Assembly (NCBI GenBank): GCA_016937725.1
Contig: JAFGVZ010000143.1
Coordinates: forward strand, 1 to 9,570
From: Paracoccaceae bacterium
GTDB lineage: Bacteria > Pseudomonadota > Alphaproteobacteria > Rhodobacterales > Rhodobacteraceae
Direction of reading: 5' to 3'
Length of the DNA: 9,570 bases
Of the stretch, positions 1 to 6,482 are shown in pieces; the stretch's first letter is position 1; every line of letters starts with the position of its first letter. Both the position numbers and the translations under genes were made by a program. The notes under the pieces are model-generated. The model searched no databases, was not told where the DNA came from, and saw nothing but the letters and a program-made list of their open reading frames with translations.

Positions 1-101
1 CCGCCGCGCAGGCCGATCAGGGTGAAATGCATGCCATTGCCCAGCATGATCAGGACAATGCCCAACAAAAGCGCCCAGACGCCGGAAAAAACCTGAAACA
101 C
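1..101 (-). CDS. MFS transporter, N-terminal fragment (gene runs off the left edge)
   Basis: The first ~34 residues of a membrane transporter; the rest lies outside the window. The translation from a GTG at 101 opens with a short polar stretch and a hydrophobic helix, WALLLGIVLIMLGNGMHFTL, then IGLRGG. This matches my memory of the first membrane segment of YcaD-like major facilitator proteins (ALLLG..LLMLGNG...L). The GTG is preceded by AAAGGA (115 to 110 on the minus strand) at a spacing of 8 bases, a good ribosome binding site. An in-frame ATG at 203 would add 34 residues (MSVSDIKAALSR...), but it has no visible ribosome binding site and that extension does not look like this family. The gene is divergent from the polyketide synthase, so it could export that pathway's product, but this is inference from position only. 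The substrate cannot be read from the fragment. Confidence 0.68.
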   Translation of the reverse strand, partial: MFQVFSGVWALLLGIVLIMLGNGMHFTLIGLRG

Positions 102-208
102 GTGTGCGATCCTTTGCCTTGCCAGATCGGTCAACCGTCTTTCTACCGGTGCTGCGCCGCAGCAAGATCGCGACAGCGCCGCCTTGATGTCAGAGACCGA
201 CATTTCGG

Positions 209-225
209 TTGAAACCCTATGGGAA
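209..225 (+). promoter_or_regulatory. Candidate regulatory site, copy 1 of shared motif TTGAAACCC-TATGGGAA
   Basis: Between the divergent MFS and polyketide synthase genes the sequence reads TTGAAACCCTATGGGAA. The same two half-motifs recur at 8604-8622 with two extra bases between them, again between divergent genes. TTGAAA would serve as a -35 box for the polyketide synthase, but the -10 region (TCGTAT at 232-237) is a poor match, so a promoter is only suggested. A short inverted repeat, ACCGA-CATT-TCGGT (196-209), abuts the site and CCC-TAT-GGG lies within it. It may be a protein-binding site or a promoter element. The remaining intergenic sequence (102-299) holds nothing else I recognise. 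Confidence 0.35.
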
Positions 226-299
226 TAGGCGTCGTATCCAAGCCATAGCAAAGCAAGGAGCGCGCGCTAGCTATGGCATGCGCGGATAGGAACTTGGGT

Positions 300-1340
300 A
301 TGACCGTCTCTCTACTTGGCTTGGGCTGCGCGGTGCCACCGCATGAACTGCCCCAGACATTGGCCGAAGATACGGCCCGCGCCCTGCTTGGGCCGCGCTA
401 CCCGGAATTCGAGCGCACGGCTTCTAGCTTTCAAGCCTCTGGCGTGGAAACGCGCTATTGCGTGGTGCCAATAGACTGGTTCGATCACGGCAAACGCTGG
501 TCAGAGCGGAACGCGGCCTATCTGGCTGGCGCGACAGAATTATTCCTGCAAGCCGCCCGCGCGGCGCTGGATGCGGTAGGTTTGCGCCCCGATCAGATCG
601 ACACGGTGGTGACAGTTTCCACCACCGGCATTGCGACTCCTAGCCTAGAGGCGCGCGCCCATGCCAAGATGGGGTTTCGCCAAGACATTCAGCGCGTCCC
701 GGTCTTTGGACTTGGCTGCGCGGGGGGCGTCAGCGGTCTGGCCTTGGCACGGCAACTGGCGCTGGCCGCGCCGGGGTCGCGGGTGCTGATGGTTGCGGTC
801 GAAACCTGCTCGCTTTCGTTTCGCACCGACCGCATGCAAAAGGCCGACATCATCGCCACAGTGTTGTTTGGCGATGGCGCGGCGGCGGCGGTTTTGTCCA
901 CAGACGGGGGTGGCCCGCAAATGGGCGCGGGCCACCAAGTGCTGTGGCCCGATAGCCTAGCGATCATGGGCTGGGACGTGGATGATACCGGCCTTGGCGT
1001 GGTCTTCGACCGCTCGATCCCCGGCTTCGTGACAGATCATTTCGCCAAAGCCGCCGATCAGGCGCTGGGGGCCGCGGGACTGACCACATCTGACATTGAC
1101 CGCTTCGTATGCCATCCCGGCGGCGCCAAGGTCGTCACCGCGATCGAAGGCGCGATGGGTCTGTCCAAAGGGTCGCTGGACGCCGAGCGCGACACATTGC
1201 GCGACTTTGGCAACATGTCCGCGCCCACCGTGCTGTTCGTGCTGAAACAGGTGCTCGACAGCGGCGCGAAAGGCCAGATGATGCTGGCGGCCCTTGGCCC
1301 CGGCTTTACCGCCTCTTTCCTGCCCGTGAGCGTGCCATGA
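300..1340 (+). CDS. Type III polyketide synthase (chalcone/alkylpyrone synthase family)
   Basis: A homodimeric cytosolic ketosynthase that condenses an acyl-CoA starter with malonyl-CoA and cyclises the chain, typically to pyrones or resorcinols. The full Cys-His-Asn triad is visible (346-residue numbering): Cys140 in VFGLGCAGGVSG, His272 in FVCHPGGAK and Asn305 in DFGNMSAPT. The C-terminal ALGPGFTASF matches the family's GxGPG loop. Length fits the usual ~350-390, at the short end. I chose the ATG at 300 because AGGAA lies 7 bases upstream and MTVSLLGLG resembles the usual bacterial N-terminus. An ATG at 273 adds 9 residues and has AAGGAG, but at a long 12-base spacing. The stop overlaps the next gene, an ICMT-like methyltransferase, so the two are probably translationally coupled. 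The context suggests an alkylpyrone-type product, as for Bacillus BpsA, rather than a chalcone. Starter and chain length cannot be read by eye. Confidence 0.93.
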   Translation: MTVSLLGLGCAVPPHELPQTLAEDTARALLGPRYPEFERTASSFQASGVETRYCVVPIDWFDHGKRWSERNAAYLAGATELFLQAARAALDAVGLRPDQIDTVVTVSTTGIATPSLEARAHAKMGFRQDIQRVPVFGLGCAGGVSGLALARQLALAAPGSRVLMVAVETCSLSFRTDRMQKADIIATVLFGDGAAAAVLSTDGGGPQMGAGHQVLWPDSLAIMGWDVDDTGLGVVFDRSIPGFVTDHFAKAADQALGAAGLTTSDIDRFVCHPGGAKVVTAIEGAMGLSKGSLDAERDTLRDFGNMSAPTVLFVLKQVLDSGAKGQMMLAALGPGFTASFLPVSVP

Positions 1341-1825
1341 CCCCTGCTTTGTGGTTCCTTGCCTTCATCATCGTGCAGCGCCTATCGGAATTGGTCATCG
1401 CCAAACGCAACACCGCGCGGCTGCTGGCGCAGGGCGCAGTTGAACATGGCGCGGGCCATTACCCGGTCATGGTCGCCATGCACAGCGCATGGATCGTGGC
1501 GCTGGTAGTGTTTGGCTGGAACAACCCGGTCTCTTGGCCGTGGCTGGCAGTATTTGCGCTGTTGCAACTGTTCCGCGTCTGGATATTGGCCACGCTCGGG
1601 CAGCGCTGGACCACGCGCATCATCGTGCTGCCGCAACCCTTGGTGGCGCGCGGGCCGTTCCGCTTCATGCGGCATCCGAATTACGCGCTGGTGGTGGCCG
1701 AACTGATCGTAGCGCCGATGGTGCTGGGGCTGGTCTGGGTCGCCGCCCTCTGGACCCTGCTGAATGCAGGCATGCTATGGGTGCGCATCCGGGCAGAGGA
1801 TCGGGCGCTGGCCCCATTGCGCTGA
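1337..1825 (+). CDS. ICMT-family membrane methyltransferase, partner of the type III PKS
   Basis: A 162-residue integral membrane protein of the isoprenylcysteine carboxyl methyltransferase family. The family signature is clear in the C-terminal half: GPFRFMRHPNYALVVAEL (about residues 106-123), followed by hydrophobic helices and the closing IRAEDRAL (151-158), whose acidic residue is conserved. The N-terminal part has RLSELVIAKRN and GHYPVMVAMHSAW, typical of the subgroup found beside bacterial type III polyketide synthases (YpbQ/BpsB-like). It has about four membrane segments. The start ATG overlaps the synthase stop as ATGA, so it is the second gene of a two-gene operon. In Bacillus, BpsB O-methylates the alkylpyrones made by BpsA; a similar SAM-dependent methylation is the likely role here, inferred from family and position. 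Prenylated protein methylation is unlikely in a bacterium. There is no separate ribosome binding site stronger than the coupling context. Confidence 0.87.
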   Translation: MTPALWFLAFIIVQRLSELVIAKRNTARLLAQGAVEHGAGHYPVMVAMHSAWIVALVVFGWNNPVSWPWLAVFALLQLFRVWILATLGQRWTTRIIVLPQPLVARGPFRFMRHPNYALVVAELIVAPMVLGLVWVAALWTLLNAGMLWVRIRAEDRALAPLR

Positions 1826-1960
1826 CCCGTCATTCGCGCATCGTGAACGGCGTTGCGTGGTGCCTGCGATTGTGGCGGCTCGGTTCACGCAATGTCACTG
1901 GTGCGGGGCAAAGGCAGTCGGCAAGGGCTTGGGCATATCCCTCAACCCGGAGCCGCTTTT

Positions 1961-2440
1961 ATGTTCACTGCCATCCTGTCCGCCATTCCGCTTTGGATCT
2001 TTCCACTTCTGTTCGGCCTTGTCTGGCTGGGGCTGCGCGCCAGCAAACCGCGCGCCGTGTCAGTCTGGATGGTCTATGCGCTGCCCATGCTGGGGCTCTT
2101 GTCGCTTAACGCCGCGCAAGGGCTGGCACAGGCCGAAGCCGCGCTGACCGTGCTGGCGCTGGCCTATATCGTGGGCGCAGTTTGGGGCTACCGCGCACAG
2201 GGCGCTTGGATCATCCGCCGCGATACGCGCCGCGTGCACTTGCGCGGTGAGTGGGTGACGATGGTCACGATCCTGTCACTGTTCGCGCTGAACTTTGCGA
2301 CCGGCATGGTGCAGGGCATGGGGCCTTCCTTGGCCGGGGGCATACCCTTCGCGCTTGGCTTTGGCATGCTGGCAGGCGCGCTGTCGGGCAGCTTGATGGG
2401 CCGCGCGCTCCGCGTGGCGCGCTGGCCCGTCACCGCTTGA
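1961..2440 (+). CDS. Multi-spanning membrane protein of unknown function
   Basis: A 159-residue protein starting MFTAILSAIPLW. It is strongly hydrophobic, with about five predicted membrane segments, roughly residues 5-24, 32-50, 58-76, 97-113 and 123-145. A basic loop between the third and fourth (IIRRDTRRVHLRGEW, about 86-100) is likely cytoplasmic. The opening (IPLWIF...LGLRASKPR) reminds me of the small DUF6622-type membrane proteins, but I cannot confirm this. The ATG at 1961 was chosen over an upstream in-frame ATG at 1853 because GGAG lies 9 bases before it and the upstream extension (MRGACDCGG...) is not hydrophobic or family-like. It is 135 bases downstream of the methyltransferase on the same strand, so it may or may not belong to that operon. 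Its stop abuts the stop of the convergent dehydrogenase gene. No catalytic motif is seen. Confidence 0.75.
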   Translation: MFTAILSAIPLWIFPLLFGLVWLGLRASKPRAVSVWMVYALPMLGLLSLNAAQGLAQAEAALTVLALAYIVGAVWGYRAQGAWIIRRDTRRVHLRGEWVTMVTILSLFALNFATGMVQGMGPSLAGGIPFALGFGMLAGALSGSLMGRALRVARWPVTA

Positions 2441-4927
2441 TCAGCCGTCCTTGCGGATGGTCGCGTTTTCGGGGTCATAGGGGCTGTCACAGGTGACAGT
2501 CGCATCCCACAACTCGCCCAGCATCCGCACTTTCAGCTTGGTCCCCTCCACCGCCAGATCGGGGCGCACATACCCCATGCCGATGGATTTGCCGAAAGCC
2601 ACCGAATACCCGCCAGAGGTCAGACGGCCCACTTTCGTGTCGCCGTCATACAGCGCCTCGCGGCCCCATGGGTCGGCGTCGGCTGGTCCGTCAATCAGCA
2701 GCGTGCAGCATTTCGAGCGGATGCCCGTGGCGTCCATCGCGGCCCTGCCGTGGAAGTCTTTCGTCATATCAATGAAGCGCGGCAAGTCGGCTTCCATCGG
2801 CGTCGCGTCGCGGCCCAATTCGTTGCCGAAGGCGCGGTAAGATTTTTCCTGCCGTAGCCAGTTCTGCGCCCGCGCGCCGACCAGCTTCAGGCCCACATCC
2901 TCGCCCGCGGCCATGATCTGGTCAAACAGGTAGTTCTGCATCTCGATCGGGTGGTGAAGTTCCCACCCCAGCTCACCCGTATAGGCCACGCGCACGGCGC
3001 GCACCGGGCACATGCCCAATTCGATATTGCGCCATGACAGCCACGGGAACCGCTTGTTCGACAAGACCGTCGCAGGGTCCGTATCTTTCACCAGCTTGCC
3101 CAACAATTCACGCGACTTGGGGCCAGCGACCGCGAACACACCCCATTGCGTGGTGATGTCGTGAATGTCGATCCAGCCGAATTCGCCCATCTTGTCCTGC
3201 GCCGCTTTCAGCAAATAGTCGCTGTCATAGGCGGTCCATGCGCCTGCCGAGATCAGGTAATACTCATGCTCTGCCAGCCGCACGATGGTGTATTCGGTGC
3301 GGGTGGTGCCGTTCGCGGTCAGCGCATAGGTCAGGTTAATGCGGCCGACCTTCGGCAGTTTGTTGCAGGTGAACCAATCCAGAAACTGCGTCGCGCCCGG
3401 CCCGCGCACAAGGTGCTTGGTGAAGGCCGTGGCGTCGATCATGCCCACACCTTCGCGGATGGCCTTGGCCTCTTCCACCGCGTAGTGCCACCAACCGCCC
3501 CGGCGGAAGCTGCGCGAGGCATGATCGTCAAACCCTTCGGGCGCGTAGTAATTCGGGCGTTCCCAGCCATTCACGCAGCCAAACTGCGCGCCGCGCGCCT
3601 TCACGCGGTCGTAGCAGGGGGCCGTGCGCAAAGGGCGGCAGGCTTCGCGTTCTTCATCCGGGTGGTGCAGGATGAAAACATGCTCATACGCCTCTTCGTT
3701 CTTGCGCGCGCCGTATTCGGTGGTCATCCACGATCCAAACCGCTTGGGGTCAAGGCTGGCCATGTCGATCTCGGCCTCGCCCTCGACCATCAGCTGGGCA
3801 AGGTAATGCCCGGTGCCGCCTGCGGCGGTAATGCCAAAGCTGAACCCTTCGGCCAGCCACATGTTGCGCAGGCCCGGCGCGGGGCCGACCAGCGGGTTGC
3901 CATCGGGCGTGTAGCAGATCGGGCCGTTATAATCATCTTTCAGACCCACGGTTTCGGACGACGGTATCCGGTGGATCATGGACATGTATTCTTCTTCGAT
4001 CCGTTCCAGATCGAGCGGGAACAGGTCGGCGCGGAAGCTGTCGGGCACGCCATATTCGAAACAGGCGGGCGCGCCGCGTTCATACGGTCCCAGAATCCAG
4101 CCGCCGCGTTCTTCGCGGACATACCACTTGGCGTCGGCGTCGCGCAGAACCGGGTGTTCGGGGTTCGATTTGCGGTAGTCTACCAGTGCGGCATCGGCTT
4201 CGGTGACGATAAACTGATGTTCCACCGGAATGGCCGGGATCTTGATACCCAGCATCCGCGCGGTGCGCTGCGCATGGTTGCCGGTGCAGGTGACGACATG
4301 TTCCGCCGTGATCTCGAACTGCTCGTCCGAGGCGACCAGATTGCCACCCTTTTCCACCATCTTGGTGCAGGTCACGACCCATTCCGACCCGGTCCAGCGG
4401 TAGCCATCCACCTGCACCTTGCGCACGATTTCAACGCCACGCTGGCGCGCACCCTTGGCCATGGCCTGCGTTACATCGGCGGGGTTGATATAGCCGTCGG
4501 TCGGATGAAAAATCGCGCCTTTCAGGTCTTCGGTGCGCACCAAGGGCCAGCGGTCCTTGATCTGCGCGGGAGTCATCCACTCATAGGGAATGCCGACGGT
4601 TTCGGCGGTGGAGGCATAGAGCTTATACTCGTCCATCCGCGCTTCGGTCTGCGCCATGCGCAGGTTGCCCACTACGGCAAAGCCCGCGTTCAGCCCGGTT
4701 TCCGCTTCTAGCGTTTTATAGAACTTCACGCTGTAATCGTGAATATGGCTGGTCGCGTAGCTCATGTTGAACAGCGGCAACAGGCCAGCCGCGTGCCATG
4801 TGCTGCCAGAGGTCAACTCGTCACGCTCCAGAAGCGTGGTCTGCCACCCCGCTTTCGCAAGGTGGTAAGCGACAGAGGCCCCGACGGCCCCACCGCCGAC
4901 AACAAGGGCTTTGACATGGGTTTGCAT
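2441..4927 (-). CDS. FAD-dependent dimethylglycine/sarcosine dehydrogenase-like protein with GcvT domains
   Basis: An 828-residue flavoprotein of the dimethylglycine/sarcosine dehydrogenase family, which oxidatively demethylates N-methylglycines and passes the C1 unit to tetrahydrofolate in its GcvT domain. Domains in order: N-terminal FAD-binding DAO domain with VVGGGAVGASVAYHL (9-23), a linker FAO_M-like region near 365-425, then GcvT and GcvT C-terminal domains (about 425-820, with YTGELGWEL near 649-657). His45 in SGSTWHAAGL is at the position that covalently holds FAD in this family, and GITAAGGTGH (365-374) closes the flavin site. At the folate-site position, usually an Asp in GG(I)xxDLTVT, this protein reads TRTEYTIVRL, with Glu545. 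The ATG at 4927 was chosen because GGAG sits 9 bases upstream; a TTG at 4945 would add six residues. The gene stands alone, without visible sox or gcv neighbours. The exact substrate (dimethylglycine, sarcosine or other N-methyl compound) is not determined. Confidence 0.9.
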   Translation of the reverse strand: MQTHVKALVVGGGAVGASVAYHLAKAGWQTTLLERDELTSGSTWHAAGLLPLFNMSYATSHIHDYSVKFYKTLEAETGLNAGFAVVGNLRMAQTEARMDEYKLYASTAETVGIPYEWMTPAQIKDRWPLVRTEDLKGAIFHPTDGYINPADVTQAMAKGARQRGVEIVRKVQVDGYRWTGSEWVVTCTKMVEKGGNLVASDEQFEITAEHVVTCTGNHAQRTARMLGIKIPAIPVEHQFIVTEADAALVDYRKSNPEHPVLRDADAKWYVREERGGWILGPYERGAPACFEYGVPDSFRADLFPLDLERIEEEYMSMIHRIPSSETVGLKDDYNGPICYTPDGNPLVGPAPGLRNMWLAEGFSFGITAAGGTGHYLAQLMVEGEAEIDMASLDPKRFGSWMTTEYGARKNEEAYEHVFILHHPDEEREACRPLRTAPCYDRVKARGAQFGCVNGWERPNYYAPEGFDDHASRSFRRGGWWHYAVEEAKAIREGVGMIDATAFTKHLVRGPGATQFLDWFTCNKLPKVGRINLTYALTANGTTRTEYTIVRLAEHEYYLISAGAWTAYDSDYLLKAAQDKMGEFGWIDIHDITTQWGVFAVAGPKSRELLGKLVKDTDPATVLSNKRFPWLSWRNIELGMCPVRAVRVAYTGELGWELHHPIEMQNYLFDQIMAAGEDVGLKLVGARAQNWLRQEKSYRAFGNELGRDATPMEADLPRFIDMTKDFHGRAAMDATGIRSKCCTLLIDGPADADPWGREALYDGDTKVGRLTSGGYSVAFGKSIGMGYVRPDLAVEGTKLKVRMLGELWDATVTCDSPYDPENATIRKDG

Positions 4928-4953
4928 GGGCGCGCACTCCGGCAAGGGTAAAC

Positions 4954-4971
4954 TTGCGACCCTCTTCGCAA
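4954..4971. promoter_or_regulatory. Perfect inverted repeat before the dehydrogenase gene, candidate operator
   Basis: TTGCGA-(CCCTCT)-TCGCAA is a perfect 6-base dyad with a 6-base spacer, whose nearest base is 26 bases upstream of the dehydrogenase ATG (4927) and 13 bases upstream of its GGAG. The size and symmetry suit a dimeric repressor binding near the transcription start, which would fit substrate-inducible control of a catabolic dehydrogenase. No regulator gene is next to it in this window, so the binding protein is unknown. A small RNA hairpin in the 5' leader is the alternative. Confidence 0.35.
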
Positions 4972-5015
4972 ATCGGCGCTTGTTCAGGTCATGCCGTGGC
5001 GACGCTACGCGGCGG

Positions 5016-5046
5016 AAAAACGACGCGCCCGCAACAGGCGCGCCGT
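5016..5046 (-). terminator. Rho-independent terminator of the EF-hand gene
   Basis: Read on the minus strand, a 10-base-pair GC-rich stem (ACGGCGCGCC pairing with GGCGCGTCGT, one G-T wobble) with a 7-base loop is followed directly by five Ts. The stem begins 7 bases after the TAA of the EF-hand gene. It separates that gene from the dehydrogenase gene downstream on the same strand, so the latter should have its own promoter in 4928-5015. Confidence 0.85.
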
Positions 5047-5053
5047 ATGCGGG

Positions 5054-5506
5054 TTATTGGCGCCCGAAATCGGCCATATCGACAACGCCGTCGCCGTTGC
5101 GGTCGATCATGGGGAACAGGCGTTCACTGGCGGCAGCGAATTCGGCGGCGGTGATCTGCCCGTCGCCATCTGCATCGTTGAAGGCAAGGCCCATCGCCTC
5201 GTGGATGACCTTGCCGGGGCCGTTCGCGCCATGATCACCGCCCTTGCCCTGCTCTGCCTCAACCGCCTCTCGGTCAGTGATGGTGGCCGTCATGTTTTCC
5301 AGTTCGGACGCTTCAAGAATGGCAGAGCCGTCAAGGTCGAACATGTCAAACAGGCTGGCGCGGCGTTCCGTGACATCTGCGGGCGTGACTGTGCCAGTGC
5401 CGGACATATCCCATTCCGCGATAAAGCCCGCACCCGGATTGCCGTTGCCTTGGGCCAGAACGGGAAGCGGCAGAAGCAGCGCGGCAGCGAGGATGGTGAT
5501 TTTCAT
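5054..5506 (-). CDS. Secreted EF-hand calcium-binding protein
   Basis: A 150-residue exported protein with a signal peptide (MKITILAAALLLPLPVLA, cleavage likely before Gln19) and four EF-hand-like loops. Loops 3 and 4 are near canonical: DADGDGQITAAE (111-122) and DRNGDGVVDMAD (135-146, Asp instead of Glu at position 12). Loop 2, DLDGSAILEASE (57-68), keeps the main ligand positions. Loop 1, DMSGTGTVTPAD (33-44), is degenerate. The segment between pairs is acidic/glycine-rich. Such proteins bind calcium in the periplasm or outside the cell; their role in alphaproteobacteria is mostly unknown. The ATG at 5506 has AAGGAA at an 8-base spacing; longer in-frame upstream reading lacks coding character. 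The gene is monocistronic, divergent from panC, and ends in a strong terminator. I do not recognise a named gene. Confidence 0.88.
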   Translation of the reverse strand: MKITILAAALLLPLPVLAQGNGNPGAGFIAEWDMSGTGTVTPADVTERRASLFDMFDLDGSAILEASELENMTATITDREAVEAEQGKGGDHGANGPGKVIHEAMGLAFNDADGDGQITAAEFAAASERLFPMIDRNGDGVVDMADFGRQ

Positions 5507-5636
5507 ATCTAAGGTTCCTTGGTTAAGACATTCATACAAACGCATCTGTTGATCTATTCCGTCTTGACAGATTGTCGCAGCTTGGCAGCGGGCGCAGCGC
5601 GCCGTAAAAGGCACGGGGGACCACCCGGGGGGATGA

Positions 5637-6482
5637 ATGGAAATCTGCCGCACAAAGGCTGCGATGCGTGCATGGCGCAAATCAGTAGGGCATGTCACCC
5701 TTGTGCCGACCATGGGCTTTTTGCACGACGGCCACATGTCGCTGGTCCGCCGTGCCAAGGCCGAGGGCGGCAAGGTCGCCGTGTCGATCTTCGTGAACCC
5801 CACGCAATTCGGCCCGACCGAAGACCTGTCCACCTACCCGCGCAATGAGTCCCGCGATCTGGACATGCTGCGCGACGCAGGCGTCGATGCCGTGTTCATC
5901 CCCGACGTGGCAGATGTCTATGACCCGAACGCCCAAACTATCGTAGAGACGACAGAATTGGCCAAGGTGCTGATCGGCAAGCTGCGCCCCGGTCATTTTC
6001 GTGGCGTGGCAACGGTGGTGACGAAACTGTTCAACATCATCCGCCCCGATGCTGCCGTGTTCGGCGAAAAGGATTACCAACAGCTTGCCGTGATCCGCAC
6101 CATGGTGCGCGATCTGGATATGGATGTGAAAATCATCGGCGGCCCGATCATGCGCGAAGCGGACGGGTTGGCCATGTCCTCGCGCAACGTGCGGCTATCG
6201 CCCGAAGACCGCGCCGCCGCGCCGGTGTTGGCCCGCGCGCTGAACGAGGCAGCCGCCATGGCCCCGACTGGTGTGACCGCGTCGCGCCTGCGCAGCCATG
6301 TGCGCGCCACGCTGGAAGCGGAGCCGCGCGCGCAGGTGCAATCGGTCGATATCCGCGATGCCGAGACGCTGGAGACGATTTCCGGCCCATTGACCCGGCC
6401 CGCCGTTATTCTGTTGGCGGTCAAGTTCGGTCAGGTATTCCTGATCGACAACCGCGTCGTTTACCCCAAGGAGCAAGCATGA
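5637..6482 (+). CDS. panC: Pantothenate synthetase (pantoate--beta-alanine ligase)
   Basis: Cytosolic enzyme joining pantoate and beta-alanine with ATP, through a pantoyl-adenylate intermediate, to make pantothenate, the precursor of coenzyme A. The 281 residues match the usual ~280. Signatures visible: VPTMGFLHDGHMSLV (23-37) with the HxGH nucleotide-binding histidines (His30, His33), VNPTQFGPTEDLSTYPR (53-69), LRPGHFRGVATVVTKLF (116-132), FGEKDYQQL (142-150) and the KMSKS-like MSSRNVRLS (180-188). The ATG at 5637 gives MEICRTKAAMRAW, an expected N-terminus, after a G-rich stretch that serves as a modest ribosome binding site. The stop overlaps the panB start as ATGA. The 130-base region shared with the divergent EF-hand gene contains a TTGACA (5564-5569) but no convincing -10 partner. 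Confidence 0.97.
   Translation: MEICRTKAAMRAWRKSVGHVTLVPTMGFLHDGHMSLVRRAKAEGGKVAVSIFVNPTQFGPTEDLSTYPRNESRDLDMLRDAGVDAVFIPDVADVYDPNAQTIVETTELAKVLIGKLRPGHFRGVATVVTKLFNIIRPDAAVFGEKDYQQLAVIRTMVRDLDMDVKIIGGPIMREADGLAMSSRNVRLSPEDRAAAPVLARALNEAAAMAPTGVTASRLRSHVRATLEAEPRAQVQSVDIRDAETLETISGPLTRPAVILLAVKFGQVFLIDNRVVYPKEQA

Noticed and set aside
102..203. N-terminal extension of the MFS protein to an ATG at 203
   Set aside because: No ribosome binding site at 203, and the extra 34 residues are not typical of the family. The GTG at 101 has AAAGGA at 8 bases. The longer form cannot be fully excluded.
1109..1336. Long plus-frame reading into the methyltransferase from 1109
   Set aside because: The upstream part overlaps the polyketide synthase in another frame and is arginine-rich shadow. 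The ATGA overlap at 1337 and the family N-terminus fix the true start.
3146..4711. 521-residue open frame on the plus strand opposite the dehydrogenase gene
   Set aside because: The minus-strand frame encodes a full, motif-rich FAD/GcvT enzyme. The plus frame is a low-complexity shadow with no recognisable family, as expected opposite GC-rich coding sequence.
4928..5015. Possible glycine or SAM riboswitch before the dehydrogenase gene
   Set aside because: None of the conserved aptamer cores I know is visible, and only 88 bases lie between the terminator and the start codon.
5564..5569. Perfect TTGACA -35 hexamer upstream of panC
   Set aside because: At 16-18 bases downstream there is only GC-rich sequence (AGCGGG) and no -10-like hexamer, so a promoter is not supported by eye.
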